A stretch of DNA of 64,000 bases from Pectinophora gossypiella (GCF_024362695.1 NC_065417.1:14129001-14193000); one strand, 5' to 3'. Positions 31,080 to 42,572 are shown, numbered from the stretch's first letter. A program made the numbers and translations. The notes: generated from the sequence alone by a model not told the origin.

Positions 31080-31316
31080 GAAACACGGGCGGCCGTGATT
31101 AAGCTTCGTGTGACGTCACATTTCACAAAAACAACTGTCAGGTTGGTGACGCGTAATTGACAGATTCTTCGGTTATTGAATTGTGACGTCACTGGGTAAA
31201 ATGTCACGTGACCAACCGTTTACGCGCGAAATTTGAAATTAATAAAGAACAATACATTTTTTTCTATTAATATAAATATTTTTCGTAAAAATAAAATATT
31301 TTAAGAGGTATAAAAG
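31080..31316 (+). promoter_or_regulatory. Promoter-like cluster: two CRE palindromes, CACGTG and TATAAAAG
   Basis: TGACGTCA occurs twice, at about 31111-31118 and 31183-31190. TCACGTGA follows at about 31204-31211 and TATAAAAG at 31309-31316. This combination in about 200 bp is unlike the neighbours. No downstream start exon with a good donor was found before the MITE fragment at 31335, so function is uncertain. Confidence 0.3.
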
Positions 31317-31334
31317 CAGAGCGTTTGTAATTTT

Positions 31335-31398
31335 TAAAATATCTTTTAGATAAATTGCTTTTTAGATAAATTGTTCCCACGTGGCCTTTTTAGACCCT
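31335..31398 (+). mobile_element. MITE family G fragment
   Basis: The right arm only: TTGCTTTTTAGATAAATTGT and CACGTGGCCTTTTTAGACCC. Confidence 0.6.
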
Positions 31399-31688
31399 CA
31401 GTCGGTAATCAGACTTAATTTAAACTGAGAACACACTGCGTGAAATCAAGATAACAGCATATAATTCGCACGTATCAAAGTTTACATAATATCCTCTCGG
31501 AGAGATAGTCTATATGATGATAATATGAATAGTTAGGTTTTCCTGCAGTTCACAAGATTTACATAACACACGTGAGTGTCTTCACAGAAACAGGTTGGTG
31601 TAGTGTCAGTGTCAAGGATACAATGGCATTAAGTATAAACTGCTTAAAGTACAGCTGTATTCTTGTTTGTCGAAGTCATAAATATAAT

Positions 31689-32017
31689 ATAACGACCTTC
31701 GTAGTCCAGTGGTTGAACGTTGGGCTCACGATCCGGAGGTCCCGGGTTCGAATCCTAGTGGGGACACACCACAAAAATTTCTATGTGATCCCTAGTTTTG
31801 TCAGGACATTACAGGCTGATCACCTGATTGTCCGAAAGTAATATGATCCGTGCTTCGGAAGGCAAGTTAAACCGTCGGTCCCGGTTACTGCTTAGTGATG
31901 TAAGTATGTAGTTTTTACATGAGCCATGTCAGGGGCCTTTGGCGGCTCAATAATAACACTGACACCGGGGTTGATGAGGTTGGTAATCCACCTTACAACC
32001 CACACGATAGAAGAAGA
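31689..32017 (+). mobile_element. SINE family B, full length with 11-bp target duplication
   Basis: ATAAATATAAT lies at 31678-31688 and 32018-32028. The head has TAGTCCAGTGGTTGAACG and GGTTCGAATCC, the core TCCGTGCTTCGGAAGGCAAG, and the end CACACGATAGAAGAAG. The best-bounded B copy (329 bp). 31399-31688 shows no recognised gene. Confidence 0.9.
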
Positions 32018-32128
32018 ATAAATATAATCTAATGAGCGACTTTCCAGGCCTCCGTTCCGGATAACCTTAAAATGTATGTTTGGACATGTAGAGCTAATTA
32101 TTTTTTCTCCTAATCTAACCAACCATAA

Positions 32129-32424
32129 ACATAACATAAACAGCCTATATACGTCCCACTGCTGGGCACATGCCACCCCTAAATCATCCTGAGGGGTAAC
32201 GGAGCGCCACCACCACACTGCTCCACTGCGGGTCGGTACTGTCGGGACCATTGGATTAACGTACCCTCCGAAACACGGAGTCATCTTATTTTTTCGGACA
32301 ATCAGGTGATTCACGCCTGCAAAGTCCTTACCAAACAAAGGACAGTCTCACAATGTGATTTCGACAATGTTCCCATCGGGAATCGAACCCGGACCTTCAG
32401 TACGTGAGTCTAACGCTCAACACC
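32129..32424 (-). mobile_element. SINE family C with 12-bp target duplication
   Basis: AACCAACCATAA lies at 32117-32128 and 32425-32436. The family tail (inverse of TGTTTATGTTATG), AGTGGGACG and the core are present, and the head is cut within the tRNA-like part. Confidence 0.85.
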
Positions 32425-32436
32425 AACCAACCATAA

Positions 32437-32854
32437 TAAATAAGAATCGTACCTACGAATCAACAACTTTTCGTCGCATTTTTTGTTAAGTAAGTACTTA
32501 CAAAGAGTCTTAATCATATTTTTAAGCATAATCATTCCTTAACCAAACGAAGTGTAAACGACCCTTTATGTAAAGAAACCAAGGTTGTGTATTGTCACAA
32601 TATTTTACACCATCGGTTGAGGCGAATCCAATCAAAATATAAAATAAAAAAAAATAATGAATCCGGCTGGAACGAGATTAGGTCGGTTTTTTACCGGATT
32701 GTAACATTTCTTATTGGCAAAGTGGAGCTGGTGTAACTCATGTAATGATGTAAAAAAAAATAATTAACATTGAGTAAAAAGTTCCGTCACAGATTCAGTG
32801 TGGTTCTGAAGTCTGTATATTGTTAATCGATTGACATAACATGACAAAACATAT
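32437..32854. other. No gene found
   Basis: AT-rich spacer; nothing supported. Confidence 0.5.
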
Positions 32855-32945
32855 TATAGCAACACGCCTGTATCCCCGCAGGGGTAGGCAGAGGTGTATA
32901 GTATATACGTACACCCATTTGCCGTTACGTTTAAGTCCCATGTTA
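32855..32945 (+). mobile_element. LINE tail fragment
   Basis: ACACGCCTGTATCCCCGCAG, GGGTAGGCAGAGGTG and CGTTTAAGTCCCATGTTATA. An inverse relative is near 35755-35815 (CTCTGTCTATCCCTTCGGAG). Confidence 0.5.
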
Positions 32946-32991
32946 TAGAGTGCGAGTTTAACCGGGACATAAATATATACCATTATTGTTA

Positions 32992-33270
32992 CTTGGCCGG
33001 CACTTTACATTTTCACCAAAAATGTATGAAAAATACAGTTTTTTTAATTCGAATAAAACCGAAGATATTGACACTACATCTTTGGTGCCATAGTAATAAA
33101 TGCTCAGACGGATTAGATCTAACGGAATATAGCAAAATAATTTTTTGGCCGGCACTTTGACTTCTGGGCCGAAATCCGATGATTTCCTTTAAATCGAATA
33201 AAATTCTGACTCGGACGGAACTTGAACCCGCAGCTCTTGTCAAGCCGGGACAAGCGTGTAAACCATATAC
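32992..33270 (-). mobile_element. Probable dimeric tRNA-derived SINE
   Basis: TTGGCCGGCACTTT starts two successive units (about 32993 and 33147), each followed by TCGAATAAAA. The right end holds the inverse of a box B-like GGGTTCAAGTTCC and of a tRNA-like flank. Only one copy was seen, so dimeric origin is inference. Confidence 0.4.
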
Positions 33271-33389
33271 ACATCATTATGTTACATAATAATATGATCC
33301 AAATATCACGCAATAATTCTGCCAACCATTGCCCAATGGCTCAAATTAGCTTCCAAACGTTTTTTCGATTCTGCTCCGCACCACCCAAA

Positions 33390-33809
33390 TCCCCTGGTAG
33401 TTGCGGCTTCCGAATACATCCCGCTTAGGGACGGTACTGAAAAGTATCGGCGTCCGAAGGACGTAATATACGATCCCGACGACCCGATTACTCTAGCCAT
33501 AGAGGCAGCCAATCAGCTCGCGACACCAAACACTTCAGGACCCCGATACCGACCCCGCCGGCGTGGTCGACGATTTCCCTCATTCAGCGCTTATCGCTAT
33601 CGACCCACTAGGGTCGATTAATTCTTTCAAATATTTTTCCTCTCAGACGACGCCCTGAGCCGAGGTTCGCGCCCAACTGGGCACCCTCAGGCCTGTTGTC
33701 TTAAACGTTGTACCGGGTGAGAGCCTTCAGCGCTCCCCATTTGTCCGGCCAAGTAGTTAATGCCATCTGCGGCAAATCTACAATAAGTCACGTCAAAAAA
33801 AAAAAAAAA
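33390..33809 (+). mobile_element. LINE family E, longest copy (poly-A end)
   Basis: ORF end (YIPLRDGTEKYRRPKDVIYD..., stop after PTRVD at about 33620), then a 3' untranslated part to AATAAGTCACGTC and a 14-nt A-run at about 33796-33809. Open sequence continues upstream to about 33390. This copy shows both the coding end and the poly-A and defines the family. Confidence 0.7.
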
Positions 33810-33939
33810 TCACGCAATAATTATTTTCATGTATGCCTCTGCCGTTACAATATATTTTTCAATAATTATGAACCCGAGCAATAAGAAAATAGGTACTTGT
33901 CACGTTAAATCTGAACAGTGCCCATATCGTCATGGGGTA

Positions 33940-34078
33940 CTTTGTCAGAAGAATACACACCTTACCGAGCTTTCTGTTAGACTTTCCGTTGTGATAGGTG
34001 AGCCGTATCGCCGTCTATAACGGTCGAGCCAACTATGTTAGTGAAATAACACTTAAGATTAATTAATAACTCATTGGT
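33940..34078 (-). mobile_element. SINE family D fragment
   Basis: CTTACCGAGCTTTCTGTTAG, GGTGAGCCGTATCGCCGTCT and AATAACTCATTGG phrases. Confidence 0.7.
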
Positions 34079-34201
34079 AGGCAATGCAATCCCCACTCGA
34101 GATCGCAAATTCGAGATCCCGCTAGACTGGAAATACCTATCAATCCCGCGAGATCCCGAAATTTTCGAAAACAAATAGGTACCTATCTTTATTGTTTCAA
34201 T

Positions 34202-34495
34202 CATCATCACCAGCCCATTAACGTCCCCACTGCAGGGGCACGGGCCTTCCCTATGGATGGATAGGGAGATCGGGCCTTAAACCGCCACGCGGGCCCAGTG
34301 CGGATCGGTGGTTATTAACGACTGCTAATGCAGCCGGGACCAACGGCTTAACGTGCCTTCCGAAGCACGGAGGAGCTCGAGATGAAATCTTTTTTTTTTA
34401 TGGTCACCCATCCTAAGACCGGCCTTTGCGAAAGTTGCTTAATTTCAACAATCGCAGACCGAGCGCGTTTACCGCTGCGCCACCGAGCTCCTTAA
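34202..34495 (-). mobile_element. SINE family A, full length with 11-bp target duplication
   Basis: ATTGTTTCAAT lies at 34191-34201 and 34496-34506. All parts are present, 294 bp, the same length as the 26210 copy, with few differences; probably a young copy. Confidence 0.9.
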
Positions 34496-34719
34496 ATTGT
34501 TTCAATGTTACTAACTAAATAATTAAGTTTTCTTTGGAAATCAGCATAATCAAAACAAAGAGTATAACTCAAAGAGATTCCCATCCCGTCAGTCTCGAAT
34601 GGGATCTCGTCATTATTATGCTTCGGAATTTATCCCGGAAAATTGGACGAGAGCGAGATTGGGTTTGCATTCCCTACTCATTGATGTAAGTCTGGTAAGA
34701 TTGGATTGGTGGTCTGATG

Positions 34720-34838
34720 TAAGTGAGTAATCGTTACATGAGCCACGTCAGGGGCCGTTGGCGGCTCAATAATAACCCTGACACCAGGGTTGATGAAGTT
34801 GGTATTCTACCTCACAACCCACACGATAAGAAGAAGAT
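34720..34838 (+). mobile_element. SINE family B 3' fragment
   Basis: GAGCCACGTCAGGGGCCGTT to CACACGATAAGAAGAAG. 34839-35253 to the right shows no recognised gene. Confidence 0.75.
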
Positions 34839-35265
34839 GTAAGTCTGGTACCGGAGTTCGAACCGGCTCTCTACAAAACGTATAAAAAGAACCAAGAAAA
34901 TACAATAAATAAACCAGTTGATATTTGATATCTAAGACATAAAAGCGGATCAATACACTCAGAATATTAATGAATTGTCCAAATATCACTCACGGTGTTT
35001 TCCATCCAGTGGCATTTGAGGAAATTTTTAAGCATTCTGAACAGGCACAAACGATAAACGTTGCTTGACTCGTTTACGAAATGAGTTTTTTTATTAACTT
35101 CCTATAAACTATTGCATCGGTCGGAGATGACAAAATTTACATTTTTAAGTACCCAGAAAAACCAGTAATCAAATAGTTAGATAAGGCAATTTTTAGTGCT
35201 CTTTCCTGGACTTGCAGCTGTGACGATTTAGATTATGCGGTCAGTTTATCATACCGGACATACTT

Positions 35266-35589
35266 CATCGTCTCCCTAGCATTATCCCGTTTTTCACAGG
35301 GTCTGCTTACCTAACCTGAAGATTTGGCGGTTTTTTACAGAAGCGACTGCCTGTCTGACCTTCCAACTCGCGAAGGAAAAATCAACCCAATACAGGTTAG
35401 GTCACATTCCTCCGAGAATACATTTCTCGGGGATTTGGGTTTTTCGCACGATGTTTTCCTTCGCCGCTAAGCACGTAATTATTTATAATCCAAACATGAT
35501 TTCGAAAACAAATTCGGCCTGTGCTGGATTCAAACCTGCGATGTCAAAGTGGGAGGCAAGCGTTCTACCAATTAGGCTACCACGGCTCC
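35266..35589 (-). mobile_element. SINE family F, full length with 12-bp target duplication
   Basis: CCGGACATACTT lies at 35254-35265 and 35590-35601. Reversed, the head has TGGTAGCCTAATTGGTAGAA (box A) and GGTTTGAATCC (box B), so it is tRNA-derived. The end is ATAATGCTAGGGAGACGATG. Reference copy for family F (324 bp). Confidence 0.9.
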
Positions 35590-35666
35590 CCGGACATACT
35601 TAATATTGTAAAAACCTTTTTTTACTTTTTTCTTACTTATAAGCCTCAGCGAGAAAACACTCAATT

Positions 35667-35719
35667 ATCTCCAAGTAGTTTATACCATCTGCGGCAAATC
35701 TATATAAAGTCACGTCAAA
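35667..35719 (+). mobile_element. LINE family E 3' end, short
   Basis: CAAGTAGTTTATACCATCTG, CGGCAAATCT and AAAGTCACGTCAAAA. 35720-36083 has only a short LINE-tail phrase (CTGTCTATCCCTTCGGAGAT). Confidence 0.7.
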
Positions 35720-36083
35720 ACGAAGAGCTTTAGAAGAATAGGTGTAATACTTTATACCTCTGTCTATCCCTTCGGAGATGCAGGCGCGATGCTATGTGAT
35801 GTCATGGTAAAAAATGTATCAGCAAATCTTGTGAGAACTAGTAGTTTTCCCCACTCTAATGGCTTACGGGCTTATGGACGAGAGTGCTGTCGGTCTAGGG
35901 GAGTTTCAAACCAGTCAAATCAGTTACTTTTTTCTAAACGTCAAAACACTGAATTACCATGGAATTTGTATGAAAAAGCAACCTGTGACGTCTTAGTAAA
36001 ACGTCCCACTTATTATTACATTTATCTTTATTAAAATTCATAAATAAAATAAATAGAAAAAAGAAAAAACGATATCATCAGGT

Positions 36084-36182
36084 GGGTTAAAAAGGCCACA
36101 TCGAAGCAATTCATCTAAAAAGCAATATTGCTATTTAACATTTGCGCATAGAAAAGTAAGTGCGCAATGCAAACAAATGTCC
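36084..36182 (+). mobile_element. MITE family G, left half
   Basis: GTTAAAAAGGCCACATCGAA and TTCATCTAAAAAGCAATATT; the right arm is lost after AATGCAAACAAATGTCCC. 36183-36613 has no recognised gene. Confidence 0.7.
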
Positions 36183-36613
36183 CTGTTCTTTTTTCTATTT
36201 CACTTATTTATAAATTTTAATCTGTCTTTTTATATTTATATTTCTGTCTTTCTTAAAGATCTGTCTTTATTTAGTACTTAATCAGAATTTCATAATTTAT
36301 TTTTAACTTAGAAAACTACTTAACCTGTTTACGGTAATATTTAATGAACGTCTGTTGACTGTACATGATGGAATGACACACCCTTTTCAAAGAAATAGGA
36401 GGTGTGTACATAGTTATCTAGTCAGGGTAATGTCTACACTGTAGTCAACACGTACACAATATACATATATAAATGAAGTATTGTGGTAGATATGCTGACG
36501 TCAGAGGAAGCTTACCGTTTAATCATGGCCGGTGTAGTGATGTTACATACATAACCAAACCCACGAACTTAATCCAGAACGGTTTTATACACATATAAAT
36601 AAACAAATAAATA

Positions 36614-36786
36614 AGATGATCTTCGGAAGGCACGTTAAACCGTTGGTCCCGGTTACTATTTACTCATGTAAGTACGTAGTCGTTACATGAGTCATGCCAG
36701 GGGCCTTTGTCGGCTCAATAGTAACCCTGACACCAGGGTTGATGAGGTTGGTAATCCACCACACAACCCACACGAGAGAAGAAGAT
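36614..36786 (+). mobile_element. SINE family B 3' part
   Basis: It starts inside the core (GATGATCTTCGGAAGGCACG) and ends CACACGAGAGAAGAAG; truncated 5' end. 36787-37440 contains only a family L trace near 37170. Confidence 0.75.
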
Positions 36787-37439
36787 GGTCAAAACAATAA
36801 CATAAGTATTTAATATTGTTGCCTTATAGGGAAAACAAAAAGGCGCTTACGTGGTTTTGTACTGTAAGATGACGATATCAAGAATGAACTAGTTCGAATA
36901 CTATGCTCGTAACATCACTATGACTTTTTCTTGTGGTTTTCCTTTCCCGTGACGTAAACAGTTGGAAATTCACATTGAGTGAGCAAAACATGTGAAGTAA
37001 TTGTTTTATCGTCCGTTACGAATGGTCTAGAGTACACATAATTTATATTTAATCACGCTCGTACTCCAAAATGGGGTGGGTAGAGAAGACACCACTTAAT
37101 AATGACATATTTTAGTTTCAATAAAAAAAATGTCTTAACTCTTAATAGACAAAAAATGCTTTCAGTGGGTCTAAAAAAGCCACAAGTAATCAAAGACAAC
37201 TTGCAGTTTACGAAATGTCAATAGGTACAAAAATTTTCAATTGAATTTTTATGGAAATACTTGCTTGTCTTAGTGATTTCATCAATAAATGCGTTCAACA
37301 ATCACATAAATAAAATAAAACTGAGATACTTAGATTTTTGATCATTTTAGACTGGTTTCTCTATTTATCTCTAAACATTTTATAATTGCACAATGTGGCT
37401 TCTATCAATTCTATGTCTTATCCTTAACCGCAGTGCAAT

Positions 37440-37612
37440 AAAGATAGAAATAACTTTCATCATTTGACATCTCATTCTGTTTTAAAGTTCATTCACCGTT
37501 GCAAAAAGTCCCATACTCTCTCGAGGGTTTTTCAAAAACTTGTTAAGCTCGCGAATTTTATCCTCATTATACGAGGAAAATATACCGAACCAATATAAGT
37601 ATGGCCATGGAG
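37440..37612 (+). promoter_or_regulatory. Candidate promoter and tiny first coding exon (37601-37612)
   Basis: A non-repetitive segment ends in ATGGCCATGGAG (codons MAME, 37601-37612) followed directly by GTAAGTTC, a consensus donor in phase 0. A non-repetitive leader precedes it, including CTCTCGAGGG and ACGAGGAAAATATACC. It could be an alternative start for the downstream transporter, whose proximal exon also ends in GAG before its donor. Confidence 0.3.
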
Positions 37613-37696
37613 GTAAGTTCGTCATTCGCTATACAGCCTTGGGGGGTATAGTGTCCTGGATTTCACACACTTACTCAACTAGTTTTTCTTAGTGGT

Positions 37697-37806
37697 TCAG
37701 TGGATATTTTGTGGTAGTGAAAAGTGTCTGTTTGGACAAAATGGTGAAGGATAATGTGGTTGAACTTTTGTCTTTGAAGAGGCTCTCCTCGATGCATAAT
37801 AGTCGG
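37697..37806 (+). CDS. Candidate alternative first coding exon (37741-37806, 22 codons, phase-0 donor)
   Basis: TCAGT, the arthropod initiator motif, lies at 37697-37701, about 40 nt before ATG 37741 (GACAAAATGG: A at -3, G at +4). The 22 codons encode MVKDNVVELLSLKRLSSMHN plus SR and stop exactly at a GTACGT donor at 37807 in phase 0. It lies 130 nt downstream of another start-exon candidate, which suggests a promoter cluster. Joining to transporter exon 2 would be in frame. Alternatively it begins an unseen gene. Confidence 0.4.
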
Positions 37807-38382
37807 GTACGTAGAAACTTTATTGTGTCCACTTTAGGCTGCTTTCTCACTTACTATCGTTAGATTGTAGTGAAAAACAATACTATTTTTGTAAAAAAAA
37901 TGCAATAAAAAAGTTGTACTTTATATATAGGTATATTTCAAAGCTGTAACGACTGTTAGATATGAAAGGACCTATCCGTCAAGCAGTAACGTACGCGTAA
38001 GTACATTTGCGTAAATTTCAATTTAGAAAAATACCCAGAGACTGTTTTAAAATAATTGTTCCACATTATTTAATCTACAGGGAAACCAACACTACTTAAA
38101 TATAATTATTCATTAATAATAATGAACAAAGGTCCACGATTCTAGTACCTATAATAATAATATAGGTACACGCGGTCACGGTAGGTCAGCTCTGGAAGAA
38201 GTCTCTTTGTTTAGAGATAACCTTACCTGTCTGATTTCTTTGTATGTTCCTTGTGACTGTTTTATTGTGTACAAATAAATAAATAATAATAATAAATTTA
38301 AAAAAATGGCTTCCCTCTCTGTTGATGTCTGCCTTCTTTGTATTTCTCTTCTTCTTCGGTCTTGTTTTGGTCGTCCCCTTCC
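37807..38382. other. No gene found (putative intron)
   Basis: AT-rich, no repeat or ORF supported. Confidence 0.45.
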
Positions 38383-38394
38383 CTATTACCAATT

Positions 38395-38562
38395 CATCAT
38401 CTCCGTAGCATTATCCTGTTTTCACAGGGTCCGCTTTCACAACCTGAAGACGTGACATGTCCGGTTTTTCACATAAGCGACTGCTTGTCTGACCTTCCAA
38501 CCCGCGAAGAGAAAACCAGCCCAATACAGGTTAAGTCACATACACTCCGAAAATGCATTTCT
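38395..38562 (-). mobile_element. SINE family F, truncated, with 12-bp target duplication
   Basis: CTATTACCAATT lies at 38383-38394 and 38563-38574. The head is missing, so truncation occurred on insertion. The family end (GTAGCATTATCCTGTTTTCA) is on the left. Confidence 0.85.
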
Positions 38563-38574
38563 CTATTACCAATT

Positions 38575-39134
38575 ATAATTATTTTTCGTTATATATAGAT
38601 AAGTACACGATGTTTTACTAAAACAAATACGGGTGAAATTGATTCTTTTACCTTGTCCATCTGACTCCATGACTCTTGGAGCAGATTTATCTTTACATTT
38701 GAAATCAAATAATACTTACACGGAAAAAACATAAAATAAAATGTTAACAAAAAGTTAAATAGGAAAGCTAGCATAGTCAATCAGAGCCATAGATAATCTG
38801 TATTCATATACCTACATCGGATTTTACCAAGCACCAGTTTAATAAATAGGTATTTTTTTCCGCGAACTCCGTACAAAGATGTTACGAGTATGTATCGTGT
38901 TATGTATGATGCAAATAATGTCGTCAGCTATTGTTTTTAGACTTACTTTACTTTGTCATACCCACATATAGAGGTAGGTTTCACATAGGTACGTGAATGT
39001 ATAATATACACATATAAATGTATATTATGTACATTATAAATCTCATAAATCCTTAATAGGTTGGACTGAGCTACAAATCATGCATTTTTTGCCATGAAAG
39101 AGTGGACGTGTGCAGCATACAAAACCACATAATC
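38575..39134. other. No gene found
   Basis: AT-rich; nothing supported. Confidence 0.5.
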
Positions 39135-39385
39135 TCACAACTATATCCTAATAATAATTGGAGTAGTCAGAGGTACATTTATCGCATGATGAACTAAGTA
39201 CTCACATCTCACCGGGCTTTCTGTTAGACCAACGTGATAGGTGATACAACTGTGTGTCGATCGAGCCAACTGTGTTAGCGAAAATTGCACCAAAGATAAA
39301 TGAATAACTCATTGGTGCAAGTTCGGTAGCGTGGTTCGACGGCGCTCTCCGATTGAGAAGCAAGCCGGTGTACCATAGGACACAG
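39135..39385 (-). mobile_element. SINE family D
   Basis: From the tail side (ACAACTATATCCTAATAATA, GGAGTAGTCAGAGGTAC) through CTCACCGGGCTTTCTGTTAG to the tRNA-like head side CTCTCCGATTGAGAAGCAAG. The head is degraded. Confidence 0.7.
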
Positions 39386-39652
39386 TGACTATACACCATC
39401 ATGCATCATGCGTAGGGTATTAAAAAAAAACCCGCACCCGGAAAGCTCCTTCTGTGTGAACTAAGCTTTAGACCGCTGCAAGTTGGTAACAATATCACGC
39501 GGTATGTCCGCACTGATCATATCGTAAAAATTGAACATAATTGCAATGGTCTCCGCGACTCGGCTTTCACGTTCGATAAAAAAAAACCTGCGGCGAACGT
39601 GCGCGAACGCATGTGTGGGTTATAAGATCAGTGACCGGCCTCATCAATCCTA

Positions 39653-39793
39653 CAGGGTCTGCACGACAACTGCGCCGCGAATTATATCGAGGACTTCGAA
39701 TGCAATCTATGTAGATAGACGTCGTACGGCAATTAGTTGCAAGCCCTCGATATAATTCGTGACGCGCGCGATGTGGTTGTCGTGCGGACCCTG
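39653..39793. mobile_element. MITE-like element with about 38-bp inverted ends
   Basis: CAGGGTCTGCACGACAAC at the left and the reverse, GTTGTCGTGCGGACCCTG, at the right. Inner arms CGAATTATATCGAGG and CCTCGATATAATTCG also pair. The start CAGGG suggests hAT-like ends, but no 8-bp target duplication is visible. GC-richer than its flanks. Confidence 0.7.
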
Positions 39794-39939
39794 CTGGTGT
39801 TAGGATAATTTGTTTTTTATTTATGCTTTTGTCCTGTTGTAACTTTTCATGTGAAAATAACTAAGAAATTAATAAATGAATGATCAAATATTCATATAAA
39901 AGTCTTTTAACGGCCACTTAGACTACAGTAATACCCAGA

Positions 39940-40040
39940 GGGGGTGAGGTAAATCTAGCTCGCCGCCCGATACGAATTGGTGCGGGGCGAAGAGTTACCA
40001 TTCTATAAGCAGTGTTGTTCTTTATTCTACGTCACAGCGG
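39940..40040 (+). mobile_element. Copy of the repeat ending ATACGAATTGGTGCGGGG
   Basis: GGGGGTGAGGTAAATCTAGC, CCGATACGAATTGGTGCGGG and TGTTCTTTATTCTACG; related to 26887-27105 and inverted at 8445. Confidence 0.5.
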
Positions 40041-40228
40041 TGCGACAAGACCCATTCAAAAAGCGACGCGGTCCGATCCACTTGCTTTCCGAAATGAGTA
40101 AAGACAGATTTGCTTTTTTTTATTTTTATATTGGCCAAGTATGTTGACTCAACTATGCCTGATGGTAAACATAGAGAAGCTATAATTGCAGTAGCAAATG
40201 AAAAGCAACACAATGAGTCAGTTTTGAA

Positions 40229-40519
40229 TCAGTTGCGACTACCATACTGGCCTACTAGGTGCTTCTTCACGCTTTGCTTAAAGGACACCATGTTGTAAGA
40301 AGGAGGGAATACTTCAGCCAGCGGCACCCCGTTCCACTTTTGAATGGCGAGAGAGATAGGAGTTGAGTTGATTATGAATGAATAAATGTTTATTTTGGAT
40401 ATGGAACCATAGGTGTTAGTAGGTACAAAAGAACCAAGAAGAAGAGAGGACTTACTCCTCTGCTCATCCCAATGGAGGTTACACACGTGAGCTACATAAG
40501 TCTGCTTGTCATCCAACAT
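40229..40519 (-). pseudogene. LINE ORF2 C-terminal relic
   Basis: A 96-codon minus-strand frame contains HVCNLHWDEQRSKSSLLLGS, AIQKWNGVPLAEVFPPSY and FKQSVKKHLVGQ. The W-N-x-x-P, EVFPPSY and FK-x-x-V-K-x-H-L pattern is the usual end of the RT region in Jockey/CR1-type LINEs. It differs from the 21315 copy, so at least two LINE families are involved. Confidence 0.55.
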
Positions 40520-40902
40520 ACTTAAAGATTATACAATTGCCTGAAAAGAAGCCTCTCAAAGATTAAAGATTACGAAATAATACCACGAACTGTAGATTAT
40601 CTTGACATCAACAAGCAAACAGATAGCTGAAGATAGTACGGTTAAATAAAAACAGTGTTATGTAAATAATTATATATGATTAGTGGAAAATGTAGTATTT
40701 TTCCATCAGACACCTGCACCTGCTTGAAAGTTTTTGAGTTCATACGGGTTTTTACGTCTATGGTATAGACTTTACAAGCAAGTCTACAATACGTCACCTC
40801 ACAAATAACATGTACTTACTCGTATGGGATTGATATAAGACGATATGTCAATCGCATACATTTTTATCACTGCCACCACACTGGCTAGCTGCCTCTGATT
40901 TA
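40520..40902. other. No gene found
   Basis: Nothing supported. Confidence 0.45.
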
Positions 40903-41165
40903 TTTTTTGACGTGACTTATTGTAGATTTGCTGCAGATGGCAACTACTTGGCCGGACAAATCTCAACTTGGCTCTCACCCGGTACAAAATTTAAGACAAC
41001 AGGCCTGAGGGTACCCAGTGGGGCGCGCACCTCGGCTCAGGGTGTCGTCTGAGAGGAAGAATATTTGAAAGATTAATTCTTTCACCTACCTTAATGGGTC
41101 GATAGCGATAAGCGCTGAATGAGGGAAATCGTCGACCACGCAGGCGGGGTCGGTATCGGAGTGTC
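40903..41165 (-). mobile_element. LINE family E 3' end
   Basis: TTTTTTGACGTGACTTATTG, AGGGTGTCGTCTGAGAGGAA and GATAGCGATAAGCGCTGAAT. Related to the 27599 copy, with a deletion near 40960. Confidence 0.8.
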
Positions 41166-41910
41166 CAGCTATTACACCACTGAAATAAGCAGTCACTTTT
41201 CACACTAGTCAGTCATAATAAAGTTCTAGTGAAAATGTAAAAAGGACCTTTTATTATCTGTTATAAAAGAGAATAATACGTTTATATCTTTCATTATATT
41301 ATGTCATATCTTGTAATTTTATTATAGCCATTTAGTACGACTATAAAATTAAGATTAATGGCGTATGTCATAGGTAGGTGATTCCGGGAATTCCCGGTAT
41401 TGAATGTCTCGAGAATTCCAGAAATTTTTGATTATTATTTTCAGTACTTACCGGGAAATATATCCCAATTCTTGGAATTTTTGGCACTTTCTTCTTTATT
41501 TATTTATTATTTTAGTCGTTATATACCTAAATACAAATGCGGTTGGATATCAAAATGCAGGTAATTCAAGGACTATCTAGATGGACCAGATGTCAGTGAA
41601 CGTCCTCAATAAATGTTACGACTTCGTTACTTCGGCAATTTGGCAATTATGCCGTGTGGGTGGAAATATCGCGAATTACAGTCAATTAGTGCACCGTGCA
41701 ATGTCTGACTCTCTCTTAGATCTGGGGAGCTTGTATATTGACAGGAATCCTATCCTGTGATTGGCTAAAATAACAATGACTTGACAGGAGATTATTTCAA
41801 CCACACGATTACTCTAAAGCACATGCAGTGATGTTACAGACACGATTTAGGTAACTCCAAGTAAGACGGACAAGGTTTTTATTCATTTCAATACGTGGGA
41901 ATCCCTAAAA
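41166..41910. other. No gene found
   Basis: AT-rich with a GGGAATTCCCGG-type palindrome near 41387; no ORF supported. Confidence 0.45.
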
Positions 41911-42081
41911 TCCGTTTAAAACCATCAAATTCACTACTGAGATCTAAAATATATCTATGTAAGTATTTAATATTATCTTTTACACTTTGACAAAGTGACA
42001 ATTTGTACAAGGCACACACTTTGTAAAATACTTACATAGATATTTTTTTTCTCAATAGTGAATTTGACTGTTTTAAACCGA
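41911..42081. mobile_element. Palindromic MITE-like element (171 bp)
   Basis: CCGTTTAAAACCATCAAATT and its inverse GTTTTAAACCG at the right; inner arms ATCTATGTAAGTATTT and AAATACTTACATAGAT pair exactly. Foldback structure, no ORF. Confidence 0.75.
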
Positions 42082-42572
42082 TTGTCTTTTATATAGTGTA
42101 AAAGATGTTGTATTATGCACAGATTTTTGTACTTTATCATTCTACCTTTCTCATTTTGATATCATATATCTTTTATAATAAACTTTGATATGCCATCGCT
42201 ATAAAGTAAGTTTATTGACCGGTTTGAAAATCAACCAACGACTCTACGACCACATCGAGATCTTCCAAAGTGCACGTTACAACGCACGTTTCAATCGGTT
42301 TGATCAATCGATGCACATGTCTTATCTCGAGTTGACGTATCGATATTGCACGCGCAAGGAAATGTACTGAACTGTGACCGGAGTAATGTGGAGTCAGCGT
42401 ATTTATATCTTTTTCGCATGGTCTAAGTACATTTGCTTATCAACATTGAGTACTCAATTCTTTGTTGATGGCTAATGGTGGTATACCTACTGTTGTCATA
42501 ATGTATCATACCTTACTGATAAACTGTCTGATAGCCTTTCTATCGGAATAAGTAGTAAAACTATCAATTACC
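42082..42572. other. No gene found
   Basis: The 61-codon ORF at 42185 has no recognisable product. 42573-42607 is a very short family E end. Confidence 0.45.

Noticed and set aside
31892..32338. 148-codon minus-strand ORF
   Set aside because: Composed of SINE C and SINE B sequence in reverse.
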